A program made the translations under genes and the position numbers. DNA of 64,000 nucleotides from Lachnospiraceae bacterium (GTDB lineage Bacteria; Bacillota; Clostridia; Lachnospirales; Lachnospiraceae). Numbering within the stretch: position 1 is the first letter of the stretch; every line of letters begins with the position of its first letter. The stretch lies in NCBI GenBank assembly GCA_022796475.1, contig JAAWIS010000005.1:17625-81624 (forward strand), written 5' to 3'. Shown here piece by piece: positions 25,895 through 35,696 of the stretch. Under the pieces are notes generated by a model. The model did not search any database. It was given only the letters and a program-made list of their open reading frames with translations, and had not been told where the DNA came from.

Positions 25895-26380
25895 ATGGCA
25901 ATCAGACAGGTAAGAACCATCGGAGATGAGATATTAAGAAAAGAATGCAAGCCGGTTAAGGAGGTAACTCCGCGGATCCGTGAATTAATAAAGGATATGT
26001 TTGAAACTATGTATGAAACCAACGGAGTAGGCCTTGCAGCCTCTCAGGTAGGTGTGTTAAAACAGATCGTAGTAATTGATGTAGATGACGAAAATCAGTA
26101 TGTGCTGATTAATCCGGTAATTCTGGAAACGGAAGGCAGTCAGACTGGATATGAAGGATGCTTAAGCGTTCCGGGAAAGACGGGAATTGTGACCAGGCCT
26201 AACTGGGTTAAAGTAAGGGCTTATAATGAAGAAATGGAGCCTTATGAACTGGAGGGCGAAGAACTGCTGGCCCGTGCAGTGTGTCATGAATGCGATCACT
26301 TAAAAGGCGGTTTGTATGTGGATTTGGTAGAAGGAGAACTGGAAGATACCGATAGTCTGGAGGAAGAAGAACAGGACTAA
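25895..26380 (+). CDS. def: Peptide deformylase
   Basis: A 161-residue metalloenzyme that removes the formyl group from new proteins. All three motifs are intact: 'GVGLAASQVG', 'EGCLSVPG' (metal Cys) and 'HECDHLKG' (HExxH). ATG 25895 is used; the track start lies within priA. It follows priA by 28 bases and precedes fmt by 16. The acidic tail ('ELEDTDSLEEEEQD') is common in clostridial forms. Confidence 0.96.
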   Translation: MAIRQVRTIGDEILRKECKPVKEVTPRIRELIKDMFETMYETNGVGLAASQVGVLKQIVVIDVDDENQYVLINPVILETEGSQTGYEGCLSVPGKTGIVTRPNWVKVRAYNEEMEPYELEGEELLARAVCHECDHLKGGLYVDLVEGELEDTDSLEEEEQD

Positions 26381-26396
26381 TATTTTGGAGGAAGTT

Positions 26397-27335
26397 ATGA
26401 GAATTGTTTTTATGGGAACTCCCGATTTTGCTGTGCCTGCCCTGGAAGCCATAGCAAAAGGCGGTCATCAGGTGATTGCCGCAGTGACACAGCCGGACAA
26501 GCCCAAAGGGCGGGGAAAGGCAGTGCTGATGACTCCGGTGAAGGAAAAGGCAATAGAGCTGGGAATTCCGGTTTTCCAGCCGGTAAAAGTAAGAGAGGAA
26601 TCTTTTATCAGTAAGCTAAAGGAAATGAACCCGGAAGGGATTGTAGTGGCAGCGTTTGGGCAGATCCTTCCAAAAGCCATTTTGGATCTTCCAAAGTATG
26701 GGTGCATTAATATCCATGCATCCCTTCTCCCCAAGTACCGGGGAGCGGCGCCGATCCAGTGGGCTTTAATAGACGGGGAAACAGAAACCGGTCTTACCAC
26801 AATGATGATGGATACGGGACTGGATACAGGAGATATGTTAGAACAGGTAGTGATACCGATTGAAGAAGGGGAAACAGGAGGGAGCCTCCATGATAAGCTG
26901 AGCCTTGCCGGAGGGCCTTTGATTCTTTCTACTTTAAAAAAGGCGGAAGAAGGAAGCCTTTCCCCTATTCCTCAGAAAGAATCGGAAACCTGCTATGCGA
27001 AGATGCTGACCAAATCCATTGGCGATATTGACTGGAACCAGGATGCCAGACAGATTGAACGGCTGATACGAGGATTAAATCCATGGCCCAGCGCCTATAC
27101 CTGCCTGGATGGAAAAACATTAAAAATATGGCAGGCTCAGGTGACTGCAGATGAATTTGACAAAATTCCGGGGCAGGTCGTAAAGGCAGACAAAGAGGGA
27201 CTTTTGATCCAGACGGGAAAGGGGATCTTAAAGATTGATTCCCTCCAGATAGAAGGCAAAAAGCGGATGGATTTTGATGCATTTTTAAGAGGATGCCCGA
27301 TTGAAGAAGGAACCAGATTGGAAAGGAGATCATAA
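26397..27335 (+). CDS. fmt: Methionyl-tRNA formyltransferase
   Basis: A 312-residue enzyme that formylates initiator Met-tRNA using 10-formyl-THF. It shows 'MRIVFMGTPDFAVPALEAI', 'VTQPDKPKGRGK', the catalytic region 'NIHASLLPKYRGAAPIQWALI' and 'GLTTMMMDTGLDTGDML'; the C-terminal OB-like domain starts at about residue 205. ATG 26397 has GGAGG upstream; the track's first codon is a TTG that overlaps that site. It pairs functionally with def immediately upstream. Confidence 0.96.
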   Translation: MRIVFMGTPDFAVPALEAIAKGGHQVIAAVTQPDKPKGRGKAVLMTPVKEKAIELGIPVFQPVKVREESFISKLKEMNPEGIVVAAFGQILPKAILDLPKYGCINIHASLLPKYRGAAPIQWALIDGETETGLTTMMMDTGLDTGDMLEQVVIPIEEGETGGSLHDKLSLAGGPLILSTLKKAEEGSLSPIPQKESETCYAKMLTKSIGDIDWNQDARQIERLIRGLNPWPSAYTCLDGKTLKIWQAQVTADEFDKIPGQVVKADKEGLLIQTGKGILKIDSLQIEGKKRMDFDAFLRGCPIEEGTRLERRS

Positions 27336-27338
27336 AGT

Positions 27339-28055
27339 ATGGGATATGGCGGATATGGTTATTATGGGTTTGACTGGACCTATATTTTAGTATTAATCGG
27401 CGTGGTAATTTCCATGGCAGCTTCGGCTAAGGTAAACGGTACATTTAACCGATATTCCGGAACCTGGTCTGCTAGCGGCTTAACAGGCGCGGAAGTGGCC
27501 AGGCGGATTTTGCAGGCACAGGGAATCTATGATGTAACTGTGCGCCAGGTTCCGGGAAATTTAACGGATCATTACGATCCGCGTTCAAAAACAGTTAATT
27601 TATCCCAGTCCGTATACGGCTCCACTTCGATTTCTGCTATTGGGGTTGCAGCTCATGAATGCGGACACGTAATCCAGGATGCTACCTCTTATGCCCCATT
27701 AAAGATCCGGGCGGCGCTGGTTCCGGCGGCTAATTTCGGAAGTGTTCTGTCCTGGCCTCTGATTTTAATTGGCGTGATGATCGGCGGTCTTGGATCTCCT
27801 ATAGTAGAAATCGGGATTCTGCTGTTTAGTCTGGCAGTATTATTTCAATTGGTAACGCTTCCGGTGGAATTTAATGCTTCCGCCAGAGCTTTGCGAATTC
27901 TTGGCGACAGCCGCATCCTTGCCCAGTCAGAGGTTTCAAAAGCCAGGAAAGTTTTAAGTGCGGCAGCGCTGACTTATGTGGCGGCAGCCGCTGCGTCCAT
28001 TCTGCAGCTTCTTCGGCTGGTAATCTTATTTGGAGGGCGAAGGCGGGATGACTGA
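27339..28055 (+). CDS. Membrane zinc metallopeptidase, YugP family
   Basis: A 238-residue membrane protein. Gly/Tyr-rich start, a helix at about 10-27, then 'LTGAEVARRILQAQGIYDV', the zinc motif 'AAHECGHVIQDA' (HExxH) and two to three C-terminal helices ('VLSWPLILIGVMIGGLG', 'IGILLFSLAVLFQLVTLPVEF'). 'VEFNASARALRIL' supplies the downstream conserved 'EFdAS' signature of the YugP/DUF2268-like peptidase family. Substrate is not known. It sits between fmt and rsmB, a position often seen in clostridia, and overlaps rsmB by 8 bases. Confidence 0.88.
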   Translation: MGYGGYGYYGFDWTYILVLIGVVISMAASAKVNGTFNRYSGTWSASGLTGAEVARRILQAQGIYDVTVRQVPGNLTDHYDPRSKTVNLSQSVYGSTSISAIGVAAHECGHVIQDATSYAPLKIRAALVPAANFGSVLSWPLILIGVMIGGLGSPIVEIGILLFSLAVLFQLVTLPVEFNASARALRILGDSRILAQSEVSKARKVLSAAALTYVAAAAASILQLLRLVILFGGRRRDD

Positions 28056-29403
28056 TACAAAAAACATTCGGGAACTGGCCCTGGATATTTTAATGGAAAT
28101 TTTAGAAAAGGGCAGTTACAGTCATGTGGTTTTAGGCCAGGCTCTTGGAAAATACCAATACCTTACCAAACAAGACAGAGGATTTATCACCAGGATTACA
28201 GAAGGAGTTTTAGAGTATCTGATTCAAATTGACTGGATGCTAAACCGCTATTCCTCTACAAAGGTGGAAAAGATGAAACCGGTAATCCGCACCATCCTTA
28301 GGATGTCCGTGTATCAGATCGTATATCTGGATCGGATTCCGGATGCTGCCGCCTGCAATGAAGGGGTAAAACTGGCTATAAAGAGAAAGTTTACGGGATT
28401 AAAAGGATTTGTGAATGGGATTTTAAGAAGAATTTCCAGGGAAAAGGAGAGCATGTTAAAGGAACTTGCAGAGCCTGCATTTCCCTGGCCCTTTATCCGT
28501 TATTCCATTCCGGAATGGCTGTATGAAATGTGGAAGAAAGAGCTGGGGCAGGAGCAGACAGATGGAATTCTGTCTGCCTTTTTACAGCAGGCTCCTACCA
28601 CAGTGCGCTGTAACTTAAGTCTGGCTTCTAAAAATGAGATTTTGGACAGCCTATCTGCCCAGGCGGCAGAGGTTACGGAATCTCCTTATTCAGACAAAGT
28701 ACTTTTGCTTTCAGGCTATGACTATCTGGAAGGACTGGAAGCTTTTTTAAAAGGCTGGATACAGGTGCAGGATCTTAGTTCCGTTTTTGCTGGGGAAGCA
28801 GTTTGCCCGGAAAAAGGAAGCTATGTTCTGGACGTGTGTGCAGCTCCTGGCGGGAAAAGTCTTCATATGGCAGATATGCTTGCAGGAACCGGAATGGTGG
28901 AGGCACGGGATATCAGCCAGGCCAAAGCTGAGCTGATTAAAGAAAATATCAGCCGTTCCGGCTTCTCAAACATTTGCGTAACGGTTCAGGATGCACTGGA
29001 ATTTGTCCCGGAATCGGCAGGAAAGGCAGATATTCTTCTTGCGGATCTTCCTTGCTCCGGTCTTGGGATTATCGGAAAAAAACCAGATATTAAGCTGCAC
29101 ATGACTCCGGATAAGCTGGAAGCATTAAAAAAGCTGCAAAGGGAGATTTTAGCTGTAGTATGGCAGTATGTGAAGCCGGGAGGAATTTTGGTCTATAGTA
29201 CCTGCACAATCCATAAAGGCGAAAACCAGGAAACGGCAGAATGGTTTTTAAATCACTATCCGTTTAAACCGGTGGATTTAACCGGACAATTTGGAGATCA
29301 GATTCAGGAAACATCACTAAAGGAGGGGCAGATGCAGTTTTTACCAGGAAAATATCCCTGTGACGGTTTTTTTATAGCCGTATTCAGACGGGATCTGCCT
29401 TAA
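28048..29403 (+). CDS. rsmB: 16S rRNA m5C967 methyltransferase RsmB
   Basis: A 451-residue protein with an NusB-like RNA-binding N-terminus ('RELALDILMEILEKGSYSHVVL') and a Rossmann methyltransferase domain: 'LDVCAAPGGKSLHMADML' (SAM site), 'LLADLPCSGLGIIGKKPDIK' and 'LVYSTCTIHKGENQE', giving the two Cys used in m5C chemistry. The start is ATG 28048, overlapping the previous stop, with GGAGGGCG upstream; the track's earlier start is inside the peptidase gene. Confidence 0.93.
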   Translation: MTDTKNIRELALDILMEILEKGSYSHVVLGQALGKYQYLTKQDRGFITRITEGVLEYLIQIDWMLNRYSSTKVEKMKPVIRTILRMSVYQIVYLDRIPDAAACNEGVKLAIKRKFTGLKGFVNGILRRISREKESMLKELAEPAFPWPFIRYSIPEWLYEMWKKELGQEQTDGILSAFLQQAPTTVRCNLSLASKNEILDSLSAQAAEVTESPYSDKVLLLSGYDYLEGLEAFLKGWIQVQDLSSVFAGEAVCPEKGSYVLDVCAAPGGKSLHMADMLAGTGMVEARDISQAKAELIKENISRSGFSNICVTVQDALEFVPESAGKADILLADLPCSGLGIIGKKPDIKLHMTPDKLEALKKLQREILAVVWQYVKPGGILVYSTCTIHKGENQETAEWFLNHYPFKPVDLTGQFGDQIQETSLKEGQMQFLPGKYPCDGFFIAVFRRDLP

Positions 29404-29418
29404 AAGAGGAAAGGAAGT

Positions 29419-30507
29419 ATGGAAAAGCAAGATTTAAAATCTCTGACAATAGAAGAGTTAACAAAAGAACTCACTGTCATGGGTTATCCGGCATTCCGGG
29501 CCAGGCAGGTTTACCAGTGGCTTCATGAAAAATTAGCAGAAAGTTTTGATGAGATGACCAATCTTCCCAAGGAGATGCGAAGGGAGCTGTCGGAAGCTTA
29601 CTATCTGAAGGCTTTGCAGATTGTGGATATTCAGATATCGAAAATCGACGGAACCAGAAAATACTTGTTTGCCCTGGGAGATGGAAATATAATTGAAAGT
29701 GTGTGGATGAAGTATAAACACGGCAATTCTGTCTGCATTTCTTCCCAGGTAGGATGCCGGATGGGGTGTCGGTTCTGTGCTTCTACTTTAGATGGACTGG
29801 AAAGGAATCTTCTCCCGTGGGAAATGCTGGATCAAGTTTACCGGATTCAAAAAGAAACAGGAGAGCGGGTTTCTAATGTAGTAGTGATGGGGTCTGGAGA
29901 GCCTTTGGACAACTATGATAATCTGGTTCGTTTTATCCGTCTGTTAAGCGGTGAAGGCGGGCTTCATATCAGCCAGCGGAATATTACGGTTTCTACCTGC
30001 GGGATTGTGCCGGGAATTAAGCGCTTGTCAAAGGAAGGACTTGGGGTAACCCTTGCCTTATCCCTTCATGCGCCAAATGATAAGGTAAGAGAAACCTTAA
30101 TGCCGATTGCGAAAACTTACCGGCTGGAGGAAGTGCTGGAAGCCTGCCATGAATATTTTGTTCAGACAGGGCGGCGGGTTACTTTTGAATACAGTCTGGT
30201 AAAAGGGGTAAACGATACCCAAAAGGAAGCGAGAGCTTTGGGAGTTTTGCTGAAAGGCCGGGAGGGGCATGTAAATCTGATTCCGGTAAATCCTATTAAA
30301 GAGCGGGATTTTAAGCAGTCTGACCAGGCTGCTGTTTGTGCATTTAAAATTTTACTTGAAAAAACAGGAATAAATGTTACTATAAGAAGAGAGATGGGCC
30401 GCGATATTAATGGGGCATGCGGACAGCTTAGGAAACGCTATTTGGAATCACAAAATCAGCCGGTAAGCGGCAGTCTTACAAACGCCGGCATATTGGGGAA
30501 TTTTTAG
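29419..30507 (+). CDS. rlmN: Dual-specificity 23S rRNA/tRNA m2A methyltransferase RlmN
   Basis: A 362-residue radical-SAM enzyme that methylates A2503 of 23S rRNA and A37 of some tRNAs. The cluster motif is 'CRMGCRFC' (about residue 113). 'VVMGSGEPLDNYDNLVRFI' and 'RNITVSTCGIVPGI' follow, and 'INVTIRREMGRDINGACGQLR' near the C-terminus holds the methyl-carrying Cys. AGGAAAGGAAG precedes ATG. It follows rsmB by 15 bases. Confidence 0.96.
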   Translation: MEKQDLKSLTIEELTKELTVMGYPAFRARQVYQWLHEKLAESFDEMTNLPKEMRRELSEAYYLKALQIVDIQISKIDGTRKYLFALGDGNIIESVWMKYKHGNSVCISSQVGCRMGCRFCASTLDGLERNLLPWEMLDQVYRIQKETGERVSNVVVMGSGEPLDNYDNLVRFIRLLSGEGGLHISQRNITVSTCGIVPGIKRLSKEGLGVTLALSLHAPNDKVRETLMPIAKTYRLEEVLEACHEYFVQTGRRVTFEYSLVKGVNDTQKEARALGVLLKGREGHVNLIPVNPIKERDFKQSDQAAVCAFKILLEKTGINVTIRREMGRDINGACGQLRKRYLESQNQPVSGSLTNAGILGNF

Positions 30508-30541
30508 CCGGAAAAATAATCTATCAGGAAGGGGGGATTCG

Positions 30542-31276
30542 GTGCAGGCAGTTGGAAGGACGGATCCAGGTATGGTTCGTGACATCAACCAGGATGCAAT
30601 TTTTATTTCCACCACGCCGGTAGGCCCTTTGCCCAGTCTTTTTTTAGTAGCAGACGGGATGGGAGGGCATAATGCAGGAGATTTTGCTTCTAAGTTCCTG
30701 GTTGAGCATTTGGAAGGTCAGTCTTTGCAGACGCCCCAAATTAAAGCGCTTCAAGATGGCATCCATACAGTAAATCAAATGCTTTATGAAAAATCGCTGG
30801 AAGATATTCAGTTTCATGGCATGGGAACAACCTTAGTAGCAGCAGTTTTTTGCGGCGGAAAGCTTTATGTAGCGAATATAGGCGACAGCCGCCTCTATGT
30901 GGTCGGAAAAGAAATCCGGCAGATCACCAAAGATCATTCTTATGTAGAAGAAATGGTAGCCTTAGGGCTTATGAACCGGGGAAGTGCAGATTATAAACGG
31001 AATAAAAATATTATTACAAGGGCAGTAGGAACTGCCTCGGAAGTGCAGATTGATTTTTTTGAAGTGAGTCTGAGGGAAGGAGAACAGTTTTTACTTTGCT
31101 CAGACGGTCTCCCTAATATGGTGGAGGAAAAATCGATATACAAAATTGTGAAAAATGCTCCGTCACTGGAAGTTGCAGTCCGGATTTTAGTGGATCGGGC
31201 CAACAACAGCGGCGGGTTTGATAATATATCGGTCGTATTGGTTAAGCCAAGGGAAAGCGGGGTGAGGCCATGTTAA
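30542..31276 (+). CDS. PP2C-family Ser/Thr phosphatase (Stp/PrpC)
   Basis: A 244-residue phosphatase. Metal-binding motifs are all present: 'DINQDA' with Asp, 'VADGMGGHNAGDFAS', 'NIGDSRLYVV', 'LCSDGLPNMV' and 'NNSGGFDNISVVLV'. It reverses phosphorylation by the PASTA kinase encoded immediately downstream, whose start overlaps it by 7 bases, indicating translational coupling. GTG 30542 is preceded by AAGGGGGG and yields the usual family start. Confidence 0.94.
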   Translation: MQAVGRTDPGMVRDINQDAIFISTTPVGPLPSLFLVADGMGGHNAGDFASKFLVEHLEGQSLQTPQIKALQDGIHTVNQMLYEKSLEDIQFHGMGTTLVAAVFCGGKLYVANIGDSRLYVVGKEIRQITKDHSYVEEMVALGLMNRGSADYKRNKNIITRAVGTASEVQIDFFEVSLREGEQFLLCSDGLPNMVEEKSIYKIVKNAPSLEVAVRILVDRANNSGGFDNISVVLVKPRESGVRPC

Positions 31277-33456
31277 GACCAGGAATGTATCTTCAGGAAC
31301 GTTACGAGATCATGGAACAGATTGGGACTGGCGGGATGGCAGACGTATATAAGGCCACTTGCCACACGCTAAACCGTCTGGTAGCAATTAAAGTCCTGAA
31401 GGAAGAATTCAGCAGAAATGAAGAATTTGTCAACCGCTTTAAGATGGAGGCCCAGGCAGCAGCCAGGCTGTCCCATCCGAATATTGTAAATGTATTCGAT
31501 GTAGTGGATGATGGCGATATCCACTATATTGTTATGGAATTGATAGAAGGGATTACCTTAAAGAGCTATATTGCCAAAAAGGGCTTCCTGGAAGTAAAGG
31601 AAACCATCGGCATTGCAATCCAGATGGCTCAGGGAATGGCGGCAGCTCATCAGCAGAATATTATTCATCGGGATATTAAGCCCCAGAATATTATTATTTC
31701 GAAAGACGGGAAGGTAAAGGTGGCAGATTTTGGAATTGCAAGAGCCGCCTGTACCAACAGTCAGGAGTCAGATGCCATTGGATCTGTGCATTATATTTCA
31801 CCGGAACAGGCTACCGGAGATTCGGTGGATGCCAGAAGTGATATTTATTCCCTGGGAATTACTATGTTTGAGATGATAACCGGACGCCTGCCCTTTGATG
31901 GGGAGAATACAGTTATGGTTGCCATGGCTCATTTAAAAGCTCCGATTGCATCACCAAAGGAGAGCAATCCGGATATACCGGAAAGCCTGGAAGAAATTAT
32001 CCTGACTTGTACAGAAAAGAAGCCGGAAAACCGTTATGACACAGCCGAGGAGGTTATCGCTGATTTAAGAAAAGCCCTTATAAACCCGTATGATGGAATG
32101 TTTGTTCCATTTGTGAGGAAAGAAAGACAGAAAAAACTGGAAGGCGAGGCGAAAGGGGAAGAAGCTCTGACACAGGAAGAGAAAGAAAGCAGCATTCAGC
32201 ACAAAGAAGGGAACCAAAAGGAAACAGGTTTCGGGCTGGATGATTTTGAAGGCCGGTGGGAAGAATTAGAACCAAAGGATTCCGAACCGAATTCCGGAAC
32301 AAAACAGCGCCCTGCTGCCAGATATGATATTACCCGCCAATTGGAACGTATTTTTGCGGCAGCAGGCGTGGTGGCAGCCATTATCATTGTAGCGGTGCTG
32401 CTGATTGTGGTGATCCGGCTGGGCGGCATGTTCCGGTTTGGAAGTGCCAACATCGATCCGTCTGAGGAGAAACGGGAAGAAAGCCAGGTGGCAGAAGTCA
32501 CTACAGCAGCCATCGCTGACAGCCAGGTTATTATGCCTAACCTTCTTACTAAGCCATTGCCTATGACAGAAAATCAGGCCAGAAAGCTTCTGGAAGACAG
32601 CGGATTAAAAATGATTGTCAGCAGTGTGGAAAATTCCAATGAAATTCCGGCTGGATATGTGATGGCTCAGGAATATCCGGAAGGAACAACACTGGAAAAA
32701 AATACGACAGTGAATGTTAAGGTCAGCAAGGGAAGCGGAACGATTGCCCTGGACGAACTAGGACTGATCGGCATGGAACAGCAGGCTGCTTTTGCGCTGT
32801 TAGTGGAACGGAGGCTGGTGGTTTCTCTTACAGAGGAATTTAGCGACATCATTCCAGCAGGCAGTGTGATTAGCTACGATCCGGTTAATCCCAAAGAAGG
32901 GGAAACCGTAACATTGCAGATCAGCAAAGGACCTTCTCATGCTTTGGTTCCGGATGTAACCAATTTAACTCCAGGGGAGGCGGAAGCCGCCCTGATAGCG
33001 GCAGGTTTTATTCCGGTGGCAGCAGGTGAGGAGAACAGTGAAACAGTAGATGCAGGGCGTGTTTTTGGACAGTCAGCCCAGCCTGATCTTCCCTATTTAA
33101 AGGGGCAGCCCATTCAGTACTATATTAGTTTGGGACCAAGCGAAACCATAATTGGTGTTACCCATTACGTTGCTTCTATTGATAAGCAGTATAATTTAAG
33201 TATGGATTTAGGTCCCGGATCCTCCAGCACCAGTGTACAGATTGTAATCCGGCTGCGGCAGGAGGTAAATGGAAAAACCGTTCTGAAAAATCTGGTGGAA
33301 CCCAGAAAAGTAGTGGGTGATACGATGATACCCATCTCATTTTCCAGAATTGAAGGTGCAGACGGCGTAGAAGAAGGAGTTGTGGAACTGGTGGATTTGG
33401 ATCAGAACAAGATACTGGCATCTTATCCGGTGTCCTTCTTTAAGACAGAGGATTAA
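31270..33456 (+). CDS. prkC: PASTA-domain Ser/Thr protein kinase (PrkC/StkP type)
   Basis: A 728-residue membrane kinase. The kinase domain (about 10-275) has 'IGTGGMADVYKA', 'VAIKVLKEEF', 'IIHRDIKPQNIIIS', 'VADFGIARAA' and 'GSVHYISPEQATGD'. A charged juxtamembrane stretch leads to one helix (about 360-383, 'AGVVAAIIIVAVLLIVVIRL'). Outside are three PASTA repeats (about 418-628) that bind peptidoglycan fragments, and a C-terminal beta-rich domain of about 100 residues. It controls growth, wall synthesis or spore exit in relatives. The neighbouring phosphatase is its partner. Confidence 0.95.
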   Translation: MLRPGMYLQERYEIMEQIGTGGMADVYKATCHTLNRLVAIKVLKEEFSRNEEFVNRFKMEAQAAARLSHPNIVNVFDVVDDGDIHYIVMELIEGITLKSYIAKKGFLEVKETIGIAIQMAQGMAAAHQQNIIHRDIKPQNIIISKDGKVKVADFGIARAACTNSQESDAIGSVHYISPEQATGDSVDARSDIYSLGITMFEMITGRLPFDGENTVMVAMAHLKAPIASPKESNPDIPESLEEIILTCTEKKPENRYDTAEEVIADLRKALINPYDGMFVPFVRKERQKKLEGEAKGEEALTQEEKESSIQHKEGNQKETGFGLDDFEGRWEELEPKDSEPNSGTKQRPAARYDITRQLERIFAAAGVVAAIIIVAVLLIVVIRLGGMFRFGSANIDPSEEKREESQVAEVTTAAIADSQVIMPNLLTKPLPMTENQARKLLEDSGLKMIVSSVENSNEIPAGYVMAQEYPEGTTLEKNTTVNVKVSKGSGTIALDELGLIGMEQQAAFALLVERRLVVSLTEEFSDIIPAGSVISYDPVNPKEGETVTLQISKGPSHALVPDVTNLTPGEAEAALIAAGFIPVAAGEENSETVDAGRVFGQSAQPDLPYLKGQPIQYYISLGPSETIIGVTHYVASIDKQYNLSMDLGPGSSSTSVQIVIRLRQEVNGKTVLKNLVEPRKVVGDTMIPISFSRIEGADGVEEGVVELVDLDQNKILASYPVSFFKTED

Positions 33457-33457
33457 A

Positions 33458-34336
33458 ATGACAGGTAAGATTATAAAAGGAATAGCAGGCTTTTATTATG
33501 TGCATAACGGCAAAAGCCAAATTTATGAGTGCAAGGCAAAGGGGATTTTTCGAAACCGGAAGATTAAGCCTTTGGTAGGCGATAACGTGGAATTTTCTGT
33601 TTTGGATGAAACGGAATTGGAAGGCAATATTCATGAGATCCTTCCGCGAAAGAATGCTCTTATCCGGCCTGCTGCAGCCAATATTGACCAGGCATTGATT
33701 TTGTTTGCCCTGGCAGATCCAAAGCCGAATCTGAATCTTTTGGATCGGTTTTTAGTGATGATGGAGCAGGCCAAAATTCCGGCAGTTATCTGCTTTAATA
33801 AAAAAGATTTATGTTCAGAAGATGAGCAGGCCAAATACAGAAAGATTTATGAAAATACGGGATATCCTGTCTATCTGATCAGCGCCGAAACGGGAGAGGG
33901 AATTGATGAAATCAAGCAGTTGATCCGGGGAAAAACAACTGTGTTAGCCGGCCCTTCCGGGGTGGGAAAATCCTCGCTGACCAATCTTCTTCAGCCCAAA
34001 GCCGGGATGGAAACGGGGAAAATCAGCGAGAAGATAAAGCGAGGGAAACATACGACCCGGCACTGCCAGTTGTTTTATGTAGAAGAACAGACATTTCTTA
34101 TGGATACCCCCGGCTTTAGTTCCATGTATATTGACGGGATGGAAGCAGAGGAATTAAAAAACTATTTTCCGGAATTCCAGCCAAAGGAAACAGCCTGTAA
34201 ATTTATCGGCTGCGTTCATATAGGAGAACCGGTATGCGGCGTAAAAGCTGCCATAGAATCAGGAGAATTAAGCCGAAACCGGTATGAAAATTACAAGCTG
34301 CTTTATCAAGAGCTGAAAGAGAAAAGGAGATTTTGA
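33458..34336 (+). CDS. rsgA: Small-ribosomal-subunit biogenesis GTPase RsgA
   Basis: A 292-residue circularly permuted GTPase that checks 30S subunit maturation. Motif order is G4 'CFNKKDL', G5 'ISAETGEGI', G1 'AGPSGVGKSSLTNLL', G3 'MDTPGFSSM'. The N-terminal OB fold is 'KIIKGIAGFYYVHNG'. The C-terminal zinc site is 'CKFIGCVHIGEPVCGV'. ATG 33458 lies one base after the kinase stop with AGAGGA upstream; the track start is inside the kinase gene. Confidence 0.95.
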   Translation: MTGKIIKGIAGFYYVHNGKSQIYECKAKGIFRNRKIKPLVGDNVEFSVLDETELEGNIHEILPRKNALIRPAAANIDQALILFALADPKPNLNLLDRFLVMMEQAKIPAVICFNKKDLCSEDEQAKYRKIYENTGYPVYLISAETGEGIDEIKQLIRGKTTVLAGPSGVGKSSLTNLLQPKAGMETGKISEKIKRGKHTTRHCQLFYVEEQTFLMDTPGFSSMYIDGMEAEELKNYFPEFQPKETACKFIGCVHIGEPVCGVKAAIESGELSRNRYENYKLLYQELKEKRRF

Positions 34337-34337
34337 A

Positions 34338-35009
34338 ATGTATATATTAGCGCCCTCTATATTAGGAGCCGATTTTTCCATGCTGGATCAGCAGATTAAG
34401 GCAGTTTCTGATGCCGGTGCAAGATACCTGCATTTAGATGTGATGGATGGGATATTTGTGCCCAGTATTTCTTTTGGTATGCCAGTAATTTCCGCTATTC
34501 GGAAATGCTCTGACCAGTTTTTCGATGTGCATATGATGGTAAAAGAGCCTGGCCGGTATGTGGAAGATATGAAACAGGCCGGAGCCGATTTAATTTGCGT
34601 TCATCAGGAGGCCTGCATTCATTTAGACAGGACGCTCCATCAGATTCACCAAGCCGGGTTAAAGGCAGGAGTAGCCATTAATCCGGCCACTCCGGTAGAA
34701 ATGCTGGACTGCGTACTGGACCAGGTGGATCAGGTTTTGATTATGTCCGTAAATCCTGGATATGGAAGTCAGAAATTTATCCCATACACCTTAAATAAAA
34801 TCCGTAAGCTGCGCCAGATATTAAAGGAGCGGGGGCTTCAGGCGGACATTCAGGTGGACGGAGGCGTTACCCTTTCGAATGTGAAACAATTTTTAGATGC
34901 CGGAGCAAACATACTGGTGTCAGGTTCCGCTGTATTCGTAGGGGATGGGGCTGAAAATACCAGGGCTTTTATGAAAATTTTAAACGAGTATGAGGCAAGG
35001 GAACAATGA
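34338..35009 (+). CDS. rpe: Ribulose-phosphate 3-epimerase
   Basis: A 223-residue TIM barrel that interconverts ribulose-5-P and xylulose-5-P. It shows 'APSILGADFSMLDQQ', 'YLHLDVMDGIFVPSIS' (metal/catalytic His-Asp), 'FDVHMMVKEPGRYV', 'GVAINPATPVEML', 'VLIMSVNPGYGSQKFI' and 'IQVDGGVTLSNV'. It starts one base after rsgA and overlaps thiN by 4 bases (ATGA). Confidence 0.97.
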   Translation: MYILAPSILGADFSMLDQQIKAVSDAGARYLHLDVMDGIFVPSISFGMPVISAIRKCSDQFFDVHMMVKEPGRYVEDMKQAGADLICVHQEACIHLDRTLHQIHQAGLKAGVAINPATPVEMLDCVLDQVDQVLIMSVNPGYGSQKFIPYTLNKIRKLRQILKERGLQADIQVDGGVTLSNVKQFLDAGANILVSGSAVFVGDGAENTRAFMKILNEYEAREQ

Positions 35010-35656
35010 AAACCTGTTTGATCATAACCGGAGGATCCTTGGACTTAACGTTTGCCCGTTCCTTCTGCAGCGGACAGACCTTTGACAAAATAATTGCAGT
35101 AGACGGCGGTTTAAAAGCTGCAAAAAGCCTTGGCCTGGTGCCGGATATCATTGAAGGCGATTTTGACACGGCAGAGCCGTCACTGCTGGAAGAATTTAAA
35201 CAGATCCCTTATATTGTATGGGACATCCATAAGCCGGAAAAAAATGAAACCGACATGGAACTTGCCCTTTTAAAAGCCATGGCTTATGGATGTACCCATA
35301 TTACAATTCTGGGAGCTATGGGCGGTCGGTTTGACCATATGCTGGCAAATGTATTTCTTCTCTACCATTGTCTGCAGCAGGGAGTGGAAGCTTGTATTAT
35401 TGACAGGCAGAATAAGATTTATTTAATAGAAGAACACCACGTTTTTAGCCGTTCAAAACAGTGGGGAACTTATATTTCCTTCCTTCCTCTTTTAGGAGAA
35501 CTGAAAGGGATTACGCTGGAGGGGTTTCGGTATCCGCTGCTGAACTACGATCTGGAAGCGGCCAGCAGCCGGTGTATCAGCAATGAACTGATCCAGGAAA
35601 AAGGCACTATTACCATTCGGGAAGGAGTGGCAATTTGTGTAGAGTCAGCCGATTAA
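35006..35656 (+). CDS. thiN: Thiamine pyrophosphokinase
   Basis: A 216-residue enzyme that converts thiamine to thiamine pyrophosphate. Conserved parts are 'IIAVDGGLKAAKSLGLVPDIIEGDFDT' (D-x-D metal motif region) and 'EKNETDMELALLKAM', followed by 'ITILGAMGGRFDHMLANVFLL'. The C-terminal B1-binding domain includes 'SFLPLLGELKGITLEGFRYPL'. Coupled to rpe by an ATGA overlap, as in many Firmicutes. Confidence 0.95.
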   Translation: MKTCLIITGGSLDLTFARSFCSGQTFDKIIAVDGGLKAAKSLGLVPDIIEGDFDTAEPSLLEEFKQIPYIVWDIHKPEKNETDMELALLKAMAYGCTHITILGAMGGRFDHMLANVFLLYHCLQQGVEACIIDRQNKIYLIEEHHVFSRSKQWGTYISFLPLLGELKGITLEGFRYPLLNYDLEAASSRCISNELIQEKGTITIREGVAICVESAD

Positions 35657-35696
35657 GGGTGCCAGTACACCAGAAAGGGCAGGAGAATCTGTAGGT